From: Bacillus sp. AFS029637
Lineage (GTDB): Bacteria > Bacillota > Bacilli > Bacillales > Bacillaceae_G
Assembly (NCBI RefSeq): GCF_002584985.1
Contig: NZ_NUPZ01000023.1
Span: 270,304 to 334,303, forward strand
DNA length: 64,000 bases
Reading direction: 5' to 3'
The notes beneath the pieces are model-generated. The model was not told the origin of the DNA. It made no database searches and was given only the letters and a program-made list of their open reading frames with translations. Positions within the stretch are counted from its first letter, which is position 1. Every line of letters begins with the position of its first letter. The position numbers and the translations under genes are program-made. Below are positions 16,983-25,605 of the stretch, one piece after another.

Positions 16983-18272
16983 TTAACCAATGGCATGTAA
17001 TACAAACATGGCTAAAAATAAGCATGTAATGATATACATAGATGGTGCAACTTCTTTACGCTTTCCAAGAGCAACCTTTAAGATAGGATAAGCAATAAAT
17101 CCGAATGCAATGCCATCAGCGATACTATATGTGAGCGGGATCATAACGATAATTAAGAAAGCTGGAAATCCTTCTGAAAAGTCGTTCAGAGGAATTTGTT
17201 GAATGCTTGTAATCATCAGACCGCCAATAATAATTAAGATAGGTGCAATGGCACTATCAGGAATTAATTTGACAAACGGAAGCGCAAACAGTGATGCGAA
17301 GAATAGCATTCCTGTAATGATAGACGTCAGACCTGTCTTACCGCCTGCAGTAATACCTGCAGCACTCTCTACAGTTGAAACAGTAGGGCTTGTGCCAAAT
17401 AGACCACATGTCATTGCTGAAATTGCATTGGCTTGGTAAGCACGTGGGAATTTACGATCATCTTCTAATAAACCGTGCAATAGTCCCATGTTCTCAAAAA
17501 TAAGTACCATGCTTAAGGAGAATGTTGCAATCCAAAACGGTAAGGAAGAAAGTTTCTCAAATGACATAGCTCCAAATACATCGCCGTAATTAGCGAATGA
17601 AAATGAACTATTTCCCATTTGACTCGTATCAACAAGGCCAAATGCCCATGCGATACAAGTTCCTATTGCAATCGTCCATAAAAAGTTTCCACGTACGTTA
17701 CGAATAAATAATACAAGTGCAACGATAAGGGTCAGTAATGTCGCAAGAACGACAGGATTACTTAATTTCCCCATTGCAACAGCAGTATTTGGATTCGAAA
17801 CGACTAAACCACCTTTTTGCAATCCGATAAATGCTAGAAACAATCCGATGCCGACAGTGATAGCTTCCTTTAATGACTTTGGAATCGATACTGAAAGCGT
17901 GCGGGCGATTGGTGTAAAAGCGGCAATTGTAAAAATAATACCAGAGATAAAGACAGCTGCTAATGCTTCCTGCCAAGTTAACCCAAGCGTATGCACAGCG
18001 GTGTACGTGAAGAATGCATTTACACCCATACCAGGAACAAGAATAACAGGTGCGTTTGCCCAAAATGCCATGAGCAGACATCCGACGAATGAACTGAAAA
18101 CAGTTGCCAAAATTCCAGCTTCAAGAGGAATGCCAGCATCTGATAAGATTGACGCATTTACAATCATAATATATACAATTGTGAAAAATGACGTAACGCC
18201 AGCTAAAACTTCTTGTTTTGGTGATGTTTCGTGTAAACCTAATTTAAATGTTCTTTCAAGTATTCCTTTCAT
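16983..18272 (-). CDS. NCS2 family nucleobase permease (AzgA/PbuG-like)
   Basis: A 429-residue transporter with about 12-14 membrane segments. The N-terminal QEVLAGVTSFFTIVYIMIVN and VPGMGVNAFFTY are characteristic of the AzgA-like branch of the NCS2 (uracil/xanthine) family, which includes the B. subtilis hypoxanthine/guanine permeases PbuG and PbuO. TVSTVESAAGITAGGKTG is the conserved motif in transmembrane segment 10. Purine uptake fits the neighbouring nucleoside operon, but which base it carries cannot be told. The 5' leader is too short for a purine riboswitch. Confidence 0.88.
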   Translation of the reverse strand: MKGILERTFKLGLHETSPKQEVLAGVTSFFTIVYIMIVNASILSDAGIPLEAGILATVFSSFVGCLLMAFWANAPVILVPGMGVNAFFTYTAVHTLGLTWQEALAAVFISGIIFTIAAFTPIARTLSVSIPKSLKEAITVGIGLFLAFIGLQKGGLVVSNPNTAVAMGKLSNPVVLATLLTLIVALVLFIRNVRGNFLWTIAIGTCIAWAFGLVDTSQMGNSSFSFANYGDVFGAMSFEKLSSLPFWIATFSLSMVLIFENMGLLHGLLEDDRKFPRAYQANAISAMTCGLFGTSPTVSTVESAAGITAGGKTGLTSIITGMLFFASLFALPFVKLIPDSAIAPILIIIGGLMITSIQQIPLNDFSEGFPAFLIIVMIPLTYSIADGIAFGFIAYPILKVALGKRKEVAPSMYIITCLFLAMFVLHAIG

Positions 18273-18340
18273 GTTAAACCTTCTTTTTCATATCCCTCTC
18301 CCACCCGTGAAATCTCTTTTGTAAGAGTTCACCGACCTTT

Positions 18341-18368
18341 ATTATATCAGAACATCATGTTTTTACAA
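18341..18368 (-). promoter_or_regulatory. sigma-A promoter of the NCS2 permease gene
   Basis: On the minus strand TTGTAA (18363-18368), 16-base spacer, TGATATAAT with TATAAT at 18341-18346. Confidence 0.6.
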
Positions 18369-18406
18369 CAACAAAAATGATAACGGTTACTTATAAGTGA
18401 ATTTCC

Positions 18407-19087
18407 TTATAAATACGTAAAAATAGCCCGGATAGAAGATATAATTTCTAATTCTCCTGATTGAATGGGCGGAGCTGCTTGTGCATGTAAAGTAGTAGCA
18501 TAAGATGTAATTTCTCTCGGTAATTGGGCGGATTCTTCAACGAATGAGAGTGGAACAGGATTAATGTTTAAATTGTATGTACTCGCAATAGCACGAGCTT
18601 TTTCTACTGCTTGTTGCAGGGCTTGAATGAGAGCTTGCTCATAATATTTATTTGGATGAGATATTCGAAAACGCAATCCTTTTGCTACATTCGCACCATT
18701 TGAAACAGCTATATCATATACTTCCCCTGCTTTTTGTACATTTAAAACGGTAATTTCATACAAATGCTCCACACGGTAGCCTTGTAGTAATGCTTTATCA
18801 TTTATATATTCGTATTGAGGCGTAATCGTATAAGAAATCGTTTCTATATCTTTATCAGCAATACCGAGCTGTTTAAGTGCATCAAGCAATTGTTTTGATT
18901 GCACTGCATTTTCTTCTTGCGCTTGTTTTACATTTTTATTATCTGTTCGAATGCCGAGTGTTAATATGACAACATTTGGTTTTGCTTTTACGATTCCTTC
19001 TCCTTGTACAGTAATCGTTGCTTCTTTGCCGGTATTTGCCGTGCGCATATTATGTAAGTACGGATTCATTCCACCTTGCATTTCCAT
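18407..19087 (-). CDS. SIMPL domain protein (YggE/OMP28-like)
   Basis: A 226-residue protein with a SIMPL domain: EATITVQGEGIVKAKPNVVILTLG cut here as the family's opening strand, then QEENAVQSKQLLDALKQLGIADKDIET, YEYINDKALLQGYRVEHL and the C-terminal RAIFTYL. Family members (YggE in E. coli, Yhhbx in other bacteria) are linked loosely to oxidative stress but have no fixed activity. No clear signal peptide is present, so it may be cytoplasmic. I start at ATG 19087 because AAAGGA lies five bases upstream; the ATG at 19093 would sit on that site. Confidence 0.8.
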   Translation of the reverse strand: MEMQGGMNPYLHNMRTANTGKEATITVQGEGIVKAKPNVVILTLGIRTDNKNVKQAQEENAVQSKQLLDALKQLGIADKDIETISYTITPQYEYINDKALLQGYRVEHLYEITVLNVQKAGEVYDIAVSNGANVAKGLRFRISHPNKYYEQALIQALQQAVEKARAIASTYNLNINPVPLSFVEESAQLPREITSYATTLHAQAAPPIQSGELEIISSIRAIFTYL

Positions 19088-19239
19088 CACCATCCTTTTT
19101 TATATGTATATGTGTGAACAAAAAAGAAATTTGTATGAAAAAGTTACATAAATGAGAATGTTAAAGAAAGAAAGCATATACAACATGGGTATTTATAGAT
19201 TATAATATGTATAAATATGATAAAAAAGGGACGAGGCTA

Positions 19240-19659
19240 GTGAACGAAAAAAGAGAAACACTGATTTTAGAGTTATCCGGATCATTTCGAAAGATGATAC
19301 GTTTATTACAAAATGATATTAATACACGCTTTGCAGAACATATGCCATATAATGAATTCTCTGTATTACGCGCGTTATTTTTAAAAAGTCCACAAATGGC
19401 TTCGCAAATTGCGAGTGAAGTAAACGTAACCTCCAGTCATATTACAGCTGTTACAGATCGTCTCGTACGAAAAGGGTTTGTAGAAAGAAAACGTTCAAAT
19501 TCAGATCGTCGTATCGTGTACTTAGAAATTACAGAACACGGAAGAGAAGTAACTGAAAAACTAGAAGCTGTGCGTAAAGAATATTATAAAGAGAGATTTA
19601 AAGATTGGAGCGATCAAGAAGTAGAAATGGTGTTAGAGCTATTTGGTCGCGTATTATAA
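19240..19659 (+). CDS. MarR family transcriptional regulator
   Basis: A 139-residue winged-helix repressor. The helix-turn-helix is MASQIASEVNVTSSHITAVTDRL and the wing RKGFVERKRSNSDRRIVYLEIT, including the DRR motif typical of MarR. N- and C-terminal helices form the dimer interface. GTG 19240 is preferred because GGGACGAGG lies upstream; ATG 19207 has none. A TATAAT box occurs at 19201-19206. It is followed by a strong terminator, so its target is probably elsewhere, or is the divergent SIMPL gene. Ligand unknown. Confidence 0.88.
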   Translation: MNEKRETLILELSGSFRKMIRLLQNDINTRFAEHMPYNEFSVLRALFLKSPQMASQIASEVNVTSSHITAVTDRLVRKGFVERKRSNSDRRIVYLEITEHGREVTEKLEAVRKEYYKERFKDWSDQEVEMVLELFGRVL

Positions 19660-19663
19660 TAAA

Positions 19664-19697
19664 TGAGGATAGGAAGCGAAAGCTTTCCTATCCTTTT
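19664..19697 (+). terminator. terminator after the marR-like gene
   Basis: GGATAGGAA pairs with TTCCTATCC around a GCGAAAGC core, then TTTTTCTTTT. Confidence 0.9.
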
Positions 19698-19761
19698 TCT
19701 TTTGAATAAAAACATTTTGAAACTCCAATACTTTAATTAAAAAGAATCGGAGTGAAAATTT

Positions 19762-20307
19762 ATGAAACGTATGTTTACGATTCTCATTATGATTGGAAGC
19801 ATTTTCTGCTTTAATCAATTCGTGGATGCTGCAACGCCTCTTCAAGTCGTTCAAAAAGAATTACAACATATTTCAAATAAACAACCTGTTTTATATTCGA
19901 AACTATGGATTCGCTCTATGCAGAATACGATTTTATTTCATCATAGCGACAACGTTCGGCATGAAGATACGATAAGCAATGTGACAAAGTCTTCTCTTGT
20001 AAAAGTAAAACAACTTCCGCTTCAGAAAGCATCACAGTATATCCCGAGGTTATCACAGTATATTTCTAAGTTTGAAGCTGAAAATGTGCAAGTGTATTAT
20101 GTGGCAGCTCGTTATGAAGTGAAAAAAGAGAACCCGTACCAATTAAATGGAATGAATTATTTTATGCAAGTATTTATTCAACAAGGGGGAGAATGGAGAA
20201 TTGCTGAAAGTATAGTTGCTCCGACAGATCAAATCGTAGCAAATGGAGACGGATTTGGAACGAAGCAAGAAAAAGAGTATGGGAAAAGAAGAGAGAATGT
20301 GAAATAA
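19762..20307 (+). CDS. secreted protein of unknown function
   Basis: A 181-residue protein with a clear signal peptide (MKRMFTILIMIGSIFCF then cleavage near VDAA-TP). The mature part has no motif I recognise. It is mixed alpha/beta, and its ending MNYFMQVFIQQGGEWRIAESI resembles the last strands of NTF2-like domains, where a Gly-x-Trp-Arg-Ile turn is common. The C-terminal tail is highly charged. GGAGTG precedes the ATG. It is flanked by terminators on both sides and so stands alone. Function unknown. Confidence 0.75.
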   Translation: MKRMFTILIMIGSIFCFNQFVDAATPLQVVQKELQHISNKQPVLYSKLWIRSMQNTILFHHSDNVRHEDTISNVTKSSLVKVKQLPLQKASQYIPRLSQYISKFEAENVQVYYVAARYEVKKENPYQLNGMNYFMQVFIQQGGEWRIAESIVAPTDQIVANGDGFGTKQEKEYGKRRENVK

Positions 20308-20334
20308 CCTCCTCACGAAGAGGAGGTTATTTCA
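20303..20334. terminator. bidirectional terminator
   Basis: AATAACCTCCTC pairs with GAGGAGGTTATT around ACGAA, between the secreted protein gene and the ytr-like operon ending at 20332. Confidence 0.88.
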
Positions 20335-21396
20335 TTTGAAATTCCAAGAGACTTTCCATTTTAATATTTTAGCTAGGAAGAAATACGTAATGAAACTAGT
20401 TATCAAAAATCCGATGTAAAAGCTGGACAATGACTGCGCTCGACTTAGCATTAAACCTCCAGCGATCCCACCAAAGAAAATCGCACAAGCCATAACTAAC
20501 TTTTGTAATCTTGGATATAATAGGTGGTTACCATTTCGTTCATTCACTGAACGAACATATAAATATATACCAAGCGGTAATAAAATGATGATATGTGCAA
20601 TAGGTCCAATCAATGTTTTTGCTGGAGGGATTTTTGTAAAGTTCGGTTCGTTATGCCTCACTCCATTTCGATCGGTATAAGCGCTTTGTGGATCATAATT
20701 AAAGTGAATATAAAACTCTTCTGCTGGACCAGAAATACGTATGTTTTCCATAAGACGTTGTATATTGCCATTGTCTTTATGAAATTCAGTATTCGAGTGA
20801 ACAGCAATGATTCCTGCAATAAGTGATGGGAGTAACATTGGGAATATTAATATAGCTGCCGTGAGAAATCCTTGCGATATAACATTCCCTGCAATTGTTC
20901 CTATACATAAGGCAAGTGTATAAATAGCGATTAATACAATTAACATGTATATAAAGTAACTATGAAATGGGGAAAATACTTGATATTTATTATGAAAAGT
21001 CAACTTTTTCATAATAGCAAATAGTCCCCAGTTTATACTAACAGCTACTACAATGTTACAAATACCAAATAACCATTTTGTTATATAAAGGTGTGAACGT
21101 TTAAAGGGCATAGACCATAACAAGTCACTAGAGTTATTTTGTCTTTCCAAGCCGATTAATGTGCAGGCCAGAACGATAAGTACACCACCTTGAAATATGA
21201 CAGAGTCCATAAGTGATAAATCAAAGTTGTAATGATATATAGATTTCCATTTTTTATTCATATTTAGAAAGTGTTGTTGTTCAATAGAAGTCATATAGTA
21301 TTTATACGACAAAGTATAGAAGCTGACGAGCCAAAATAACCATACAACATATTTACTTTGTTGATACGTTCTTAGCCATAGTGCTTTTTGAAACAT
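20332..21396 (-). CDS. ytrD: ABC-2 type permease, YtrD/YtrC-like
   Basis: A 354-residue membrane protein with about seven hydrophobic stretches, for example DSVIFQGGVLIVLACTLIGL and YMLIVLIAIYTLALCIGTIAG. The sequence MPFKRSHLYITKWLFG after the first hydrophobic block is the usual cytoplasmic loop of ABC-2 permeases. It is a paralogue of the next gene upstream (same length, same motifs such as W-MPF-R and LCIGT-AG). Last gene of a GntR-ATPase-permease-permease operon equivalent to the first part of B. subtilis ytrABCDEF. AAAGGAGAG precedes the ATG. Substrate unknown; the B. subtilis operon responds to cell-wall antibiotics. Confidence 0.72.
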   Translation of the reverse strand: MFQKALWLRTYQQSKYVVWLFWLVSFYTLSYKYYMTSIEQQHFLNMNKKWKSIYHYNFDLSLMDSVIFQGGVLIVLACTLIGLERQNNSSDLLWSMPFKRSHLYITKWLFGICNIVVAVSINWGLFAIMKKLTFHNKYQVFSPFHSYFIYMLIVLIAIYTLALCIGTIAGNVISQGFLTAAILIFPMLLPSLIAGIIAVHSNTEFHKDNGNIQRLMENIRISGPAEEFYIHFNYDPQSAYTDRNGVRHNEPNFTKIPPAKTLIGPIAHIIILLPLGIYLYVRSVNERNGNHLLYPRLQKLVMACAIFFGGIAGGLMLSRAQSLSSFYIGFLITSFITYFFLAKILKWKVSWNFK

Positions 21397-21408
21397 AGGA
21401 TCTCTCCT

Positions 21409-22473
21409 TTAAAAAACTTTATAATTTGTTAGGCGTGATAATACAACATAAGTAATGATTCCGGCGAGAAACAAACCGATATAGTAGTTTAATAGGAAAC
21501 TAAATTGAGTTATTTTATAGCCACCTAGTAATGCAAAGTAGATGGTTGCCCCCCATATCCACATCCGTAAATGATTTTGGAAAATAAATATCTTTTGATT
21601 GTTTTCATTAGGTGATCGTGTATATAAGTATGTGCCAAGGAGTAAGTAAAATATTGTATACAAAATAGGGACTAACATTGATTTAGCTGAATAATACGTA
21701 TAAGATGATGGATCTCTTAAAGTAGTTGGGGCATTTTCTTTTTTACGTAATTCAGGATCATACTCGTAATAAAGCGTGAAATTATATATTGGTGCGACCA
21801 CATTTGTTTTTTGATTGATTTCATAAAGTTGTTCATATAGCTTATAATTTTTAGTATCGGTAGCCTCTAAATGATTTATCGTAAAAGTGTACACTAGTGG
21901 AATAAATGTAAGTCCCATTAGTAGCCAAGGAATACAAAAGGCAACTTGCGACACAATGCTGCCAGTAAAAGTACCGATACATAAAGCAGCTGTATAGACT
22001 GCGACATAAGAAACAATTGCATAGAGAAAGTATCGGTGAAATGGACTAAATGATTGATAATCAAAATGAATGGTTGTTCTATAAATAGAGTACATAAGAA
22101 TCCAGTTTATAAGTAATGAACCTACAATACAAAATGAACCAAAAGCCCATTTAGTTAAGAAAATATCTTTTCTATTAAAAGGCATTGCCATAAGTGTGCT
22201 ATTAGACTGGTTACTACGCTCCCATCCTATCAATAAGCAGGCTAAAGCAATGATAAGACCTGTTAACCAAAAACTATTACCTTCTCCTGAAGAAAAGGAA
22301 TAAAAATAATAATACTGTTTCCCTTTCTCTTGTAATTCGTAATATTCAGCAAGTTCCATCTGAGCACTTCTATAGTAGCCAAAAGATAGCAAGTAAAGCG
22401 AACTAAAGAAAAACAGTAACACAGCATATTTCCCGCGTTTCCAATTCCACATCCATAACGCCTTATGAAACAT
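21409..22473 (-). CDS. ytrC: ABC-2 type permease, YtrC-like
   Basis: A 354-residue membrane protein, paralogous to its downstream neighbour, with MAMPFNRKDIFLTKWAFG as the shared cytoplasmic loop and VAVYTAALCIGTFTGS as a shared membrane motif. The start at 22473 uses GAGGAGG six bases upstream; it overlaps the end of the ATPase gene by 11 bases, implying translational coupling. The two permeases probably form a heterodimer with the ATPase encoded just before. The longer frame with an in-frame ATG further upstream would overlap the ATPase more and lacks a proper site. Confidence 0.75.
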   Translation of the reverse strand: MFHKALWMWNWKRGKYAVLLFFFSSLYLLSFGYYRSAQMELAEYYELQEKGKQYYYFYSFSSGEGNSFWLTGLIIALACLLIGWERSNQSNSTLMAMPFNRKDIFLTKWAFGSFCIVGSLLINWILMYSIYRTTIHFDYQSFSPFHRYFLYAIVSYVAVYTAALCIGTFTGSIVSQVAFCIPWLLMGLTFIPLVYTFTINHLEATDTKNYKLYEQLYEINQKTNVVAPIYNFTLYYEYDPELRKKENAPTTLRDPSSYTYYSAKSMLVPILYTIFYLLLGTYLYTRSPNENNQKIFIFQNHLRMWIWGATIYFALLGGYKITQFSFLLNYYIGLFLAGIITYVVLSRLTNYKVF

Positions 22474-23344
22474 ACTCATCCTCCTCAAGTGTCGTAACGA
22501 AGACATCTTCAAGTGACATCGTCAATTCTTCAATGAGTATTGGTTGTTCTTTATAAAATTTCTCCAGTGTTGTAGCCACATTTCCCTCAATTAAGATCGT
22601 ATATACTTTTCCTGTTTGATTTAATATTTTAATATTGTTTAAGTTTTCTAGTTTTTGAGGTAGTGAACGTTCATAAGCTACTTGGATTTTAGCAAATCGT
22701 GATTTTGCATCGTCTAGTGATGTAATAGAAGATATAGTATGGCCTTTTAATATAATGATTGTATCTGCAATTTGTTCCACTTCATCTAAATGGTGAGTGG
22801 AGATGAAAATGGTAATTTCTTTTTCTGCAACTTCTCCAACGAGAAACTGTAAAATCTGCCTTTTAACGATAGGATCAAGTCCATTTGTCGGTTCATCTAA
22901 AATAATATATTCTGCTTTTGCAGCAACAGCTAAAATGATCGCAAGTAGTGCTTTCATTCCTTTTGAGTAACTGCGAATGCGTTTGTTTGGTAAATTAAAG
23001 CGTTCTAACAGTTCGTAGAAATACTGTTCATCAAATGCCGTATAAACGGATTTATAAAACTTTACAATTTCTTTTACTGTATATCCATTCAATATGTTAG
23101 TAGAATCCGGAACATATACGATTTTTTGCTTCATTTCAGGATGCTGATGAATGTCTGTATCTTCATATGTAACAGTTCCTGCATCAGGGTCTAAAATGCC
23201 GACCATCGTTCGTAATAAAGTTGTTTTCCCCGCACCGTTTCTTCCGAGTAATCCGACGATACTACCTTTTTGTAATGTGAAAGAAATACCGTCTAAAATC
23301 GTTTGATTATCAATTGTTTTCTTCAGATTTGTTACTTTCAACAT
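22463..23344 (-). CDS. ytrB: ABC transporter ATP-binding protein, YtrB-like
   Basis: A 293-residue ATPase. Walker A is GLLGRNGAGKTTLLR near residue 32, the signature is RSYSKGMKALLAI (SKGM in place of SGGQ), Walker B is YIILDEPTNGLDP and the switch His is in STHHLDEVE. The C-terminal 80 residues form a regulatory extension common in ABC-2 exporters. ATG 23344 has GGAGGA upstream and overlaps the end of the GntR regulator gene by 35 bases. It energises the two permeases encoded downstream. Confidence 0.88.
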   Translation of the reverse strand: MLKVTNLKKTIDNQTILDGISFTLQKGSIVGLLGRNGAGKTTLLRTMVGILDPDAGTVTYEDTDIHQHPEMKQKIVYVPDSTNILNGYTVKEIVKFYKSVYTAFDEQYFYELLERFNLPNKRIRSYSKGMKALLAIILAVAAKAEYIILDEPTNGLDPIVKRQILQFLVGEVAEKEITIFISTHHLDEVEQIADTIIILKGHTISSITSLDDAKSRFAKIQVAYERSLPQKLENLNNIKILNQTGKVYTILIEGNVATTLEKFYKEQPILIEELTMSLEDVFVTTLEEDEYVS

Positions 23345-23729
23345 CTGTACTTCCTCCAATCTCTTTATAGTATGAATCTATCCAATCGTGAATTTTATCT
23401 TTCGTAATTCCGAGATAAGAGGCTTCTAGTAGTAATTGATGAAACTGCTTTTCAACCATAGCGATTTTCCTTTCGTCTAATGTTGGGGTAATCGATTGGG
23501 ATACAAATGTTCCTTTTCCTCGTAATGTTTCAATAATCCCCTGTCGCTCTAATTCTTGATACGCTTTACTAACTGTATTTGGATTTATAACGAGTAAAGA
23601 AGCGAGCTCACGTACAGAAGGAAGCTTATCACTTGGAGCTAACATGTTTTTTAATACGAGTTCTTTTATATTTTGAACAATTTGTTCCCATATCGGAGTG
23701 TTGCTTCTTGGATCAAGTTGAATATGCAA
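23310..23729 (-). CDS. ytrA: GntR family repressor, YtrA subfamily
   Basis: A 139-residue regulator. The winged helix-turn-helix includes DKLPSVRELASLLVINPNTVSKAYQELE cut here, ending with GIIETLRGKGTFVSQ, followed by only a short helical C-terminal domain, which is the mark of the YtrA subfamily. It begins like B. subtilis YtrA (IQLDPRSNTPIWEQI against IQIDPRSSTPIYEQI). The start is TTG 23729 with GGAAGGAG at about nine bases; no ATG fits. An AGTGTA-N13-TACACT operator overlaps its promoter, indicating autorepression. First gene of the operon. Confidence 0.85.
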   Translation of the reverse strand: MHIQLDPRSNTPIWEQIVQNIKELVLKNMLAPSDKLPSVRELASLLVINPNTVSKAYQELERQGIIETLRGKGTFVSQSITPTLDERKIAMVEKQFHQLLLEASYLGITKDKIHDWIDSYYKEIGGSTDVESNKSEENN

Positions 23730-23751
23730 GAGCAATGTCTCCTTCCTGATA

Positions 23752-23790
23752 TGTATTAAGTGTACTACTGTGTGTAATACACTTAATACA
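23752..23790 (-). promoter_or_regulatory. YtrA-type operator
   Basis: TGTATTAAGTGTA (23752-23764) and TACACTTAATACA (23778-23790) are perfect 13-base arms with a 13-base gap. The core AGTGTA-N13-TACACT equals the operator arrangement I recall for B. subtilis YtrA. It overlaps the -10 element and transcription start. Confidence 0.85.
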
Positions 23791-23816
23791 ATATAGGCAA
23801 CAAATGTATTTGTCAA
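23788..23816 (-). promoter_or_regulatory. sigma-A promoter of the ytr-like operon
   Basis: On the minus strand TTGACA (23811-23816), 17-base spacer, TATTGT (23788-23793). Confidence 0.7.
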
Positions 23817-23837
23817 TGAAAGGGATAGAAAAATATG

Positions 23838-23867
23838 GTATTAAAAATGTATAAATTGGAAAAAATA
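23838..23867 (+). promoter_or_regulatory. sigma-F promoter of dacF
   Basis: GTATT (23838-23842), 15-base spacer, GGAAAAAATA (23858-23867). The -10 matches the sigma-F pattern GGNRANAMTW at every position. dacF is a forespore sigma-F gene in B. subtilis. Confidence 0.75.
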
Positions 23868-23894
23868 AGTTTGATATAGAATGGAGGGTTAGTC

Positions 23895-25085
23895 ATGAAG
23901 CGAGTTTTTGGAATACTTGTTTGTTTCATGTTATTGCTTTCTGGTACCTCAGTGAGTTTCGCACAATCTGAGAAGACGAAGCGGGAAAAAACAGAAGAAA
24001 CAACGCCGAAGTTAGCGGAACAAGCGTCGTCAGCAATCGTAATTGAACAAGATACAGGTAAAGTTTTGTTTGAAAAAAATCCGAATGAAAAGTTACCACC
24101 TGCTAGTATGACGAAGATTATGACAATGCTATTAATTATGGAACAAGTTGAAAAAGGAAAACTAAAACTGACCGATAAAGTTAGAGCGAGTGAGCATGCA
24201 GCTTCAATGGGTGGATCACAAATCTTTTTAGAGCCTGGGGAAGAGATGACTGTAAATGAAATGTTAAAGGGTATTGCAATCGCATCTGGAAATGATGCGT
24301 CTGTTGCAGTGGCGGAGCATATCGCTGGTTCAGAAGAAGGTTTTGTAAATATGATGAACAAAAAAGCGAAAGATTTAGGGCTGAAAAATACTCATTTTCA
24401 AAATCCGACAGGTCTCCCGGCGAAAGATCATTATTCCACAGCAAATGATATGGCGACAATGGCGAAAGAGTTGATGAAGTATCCACTTATTCGCAAATAC
24501 ACAGGTAAATACGAAGACTATTTACGTGAAAATACGGATAAGAAGTTTTGGCTCGTTAATACGAATAAGTTAGTACGTTTTTATCCTGGAGTAGATGGAG
24601 TGAAAACAGGTTTTACGACGGAAGCGAAATATTGTTTAACTGCATCAGCTGAAAAAAATGGAATGCGTGTTATTTCAGTTGTTATGGGAGCACCTACATC
24701 TAAAGAGCGAAACAATCAAGTGACGAAGCTTCTTGATTATGCATTTGGTCAATATATGACAAAGAAAATGTATACGCGTGGTGAAAAAATTAAGACTGTA
24801 CAAGTAGGAAAAGGGAAAAAAGAAAAAGTAGATTTAGTTGCGTCAGATAATGTGTCTCTTCTTATGAAGAAGGGCGAAAATATGGACAAAGTAAAACAAG
24901 AAGTAATCGCTGAAAAGAAAGTAAAGGCACCAATTAAAAAAGGGGATGCGCTTGGTACACTTGTTATTAAAAAAGATAAAGAAGTTTTATTAAAACAAAC
25001 AATCGTAGCAAAAGAAGATGTTGCTGCAGCAAGCTGGTGGGAGTTATTTAAGAGAAGTTTTGGGATGTTTTCAACATCAAAATAG
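23895..25085 (+). CDS. dacF: sporulation D-alanyl-D-alanine carboxypeptidase
   Basis: A 396-residue penicillin-binding protein of the S11 family. A signal peptide (about 1-23, ending SVSFA) exports it. The three active-site motifs are complete: Ser71-Met-Thr-Lys74 (PASMTKIM), Ser132-Gly-Asn134 and Lys238-Thr-Gly240 (VKTGFT). The C-terminal domain ends in an amphipathic segment that likely anchors it to the membrane. It trims stem-peptide D-Ala in the spore cortex precursor. Position just before spoIIAA matches B. subtilis dacF, and a sigma-F promoter precedes it. AATGGAGGG is the ribosome-binding site. Confidence 0.94.
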   Translation: MKRVFGILVCFMLLLSGTSVSFAQSEKTKREKTEETTPKLAEQASSAIVIEQDTGKVLFEKNPNEKLPPASMTKIMTMLLIMEQVEKGKLKLTDKVRASEHAASMGGSQIFLEPGEEMTVNEMLKGIAIASGNDASVAVAEHIAGSEEGFVNMMNKKAKDLGLKNTHFQNPTGLPAKDHYSTANDMATMAKELMKYPLIRKYTGKYEDYLRENTDKKFWLVNTNKLVRFYPGVDGVKTGFTTEAKYCLTASAEKNGMRVISVVMGAPTSKERNNQVTKLLDYAFGQYMTKKMYTRGEKIKTVQVGKGKKEKVDLVASDNVSLLMKKGENMDKVKQEVIAEKKVKAPIKKGDALGTLVIKKDKEVLLKQTIVAKEDVAAASWWELFKRSFGMFSTSK

Positions 25086-25112
25086 CGGCGGGAAATTTGC
25101 CGCTTTTCTGCT
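25084..25112 (+). terminator. weak terminator after dacF
   Basis: AGCGGC pairs with GCCGCT followed by TTTTCTGCTTG; the short T-run may allow read-through into spoIIA. Confidence 0.5.
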
Positions 25113-25179
25113 TGTTTGTACAGGAATAATTGCTGAAAGGTTTCACATTATGGCGAAATAGTACTTCTTTTGTCAGTAG

Positions 25180-25208
25180 GAAGGATTCTTATTCTCTGTC
25201 ACGAAAAT
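25180..25208 (+). promoter_or_regulatory. candidate sigma-H promoter of spoIIAA
   Basis: GAAGGATTC (25180-25188) fits the -35 RNAGGAWWW, and after 11 bases CACGAAAAT fits RNNGAATWW with two mismatches. The spoIIA operon is sigma-H driven in B. subtilis. Confidence 0.5.
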
Positions 25209-25254
25209 CTTATGTATGCTAATGAGTAAAGTTTGAGCATAAGGAGGAAATCGT

Positions 25255-25605
25255 GTGAGTCTTTCCATGCAATTAGAGGTAAAACGTGACGTCTTATGTG
25301 TGAGGTTAGAGGGTGAATTAGATCATCATACTGCTGAAGAGTTGCGAACGAAAGTAACAGATATGATTGAGACGCATGGTGTTCATCATATTGTTTTGAG
25401 CCTAGAGAATTTATCATTTATGGATAGTTCTGGTTTAGGTGTTATATTAGGCCGATATAAACATGTAAAGGGATTAGGTGGAGAAATGGTTGTTTGTGCA
25501 ATTTCCCCGCCTGTTAAACGTTTATTTGAAATGTCAGGTCTATTCAAAATTGTTCGTTTAGAAGAAAGTGAAGCGCATGCGCTCGCGACGTTGGGGGTGG
25601 CATAA
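25255..25605 (+). CDS. spoIIAA: anti-sigma F factor antagonist
   Basis: A 116-residue STAS-domain protein. [17 protein letters not shown] carries Ser58, the residue phosphorylated by SpoIIAB; dephosphorylation by SpoIIE frees the protein to displace SpoIIAB from sigma-F. Sequence and length closely follow B. subtilis SpoIIAA. The start is GTG 25255 (MSLSMQLEV), with AAGGAGG upstream. First gene of the spoIIAA-spoIIAB-sigF operon; spoIIAB starts immediately at the next base after the stop. Confidence 0.96.

Noticed and set aside
18273-18406. Purine riboswitch before the NCS2 permease
   Set aside because: Only about 70 bases separate the -10 element from the start codon, and no purine aptamer core is seen.
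23813-24361. 182-codon minus-strand frame over dacF
   Set aside because: Lies antisense to dacF and across its promoter and the ytrA promoter; composition is that of a shadow frame.
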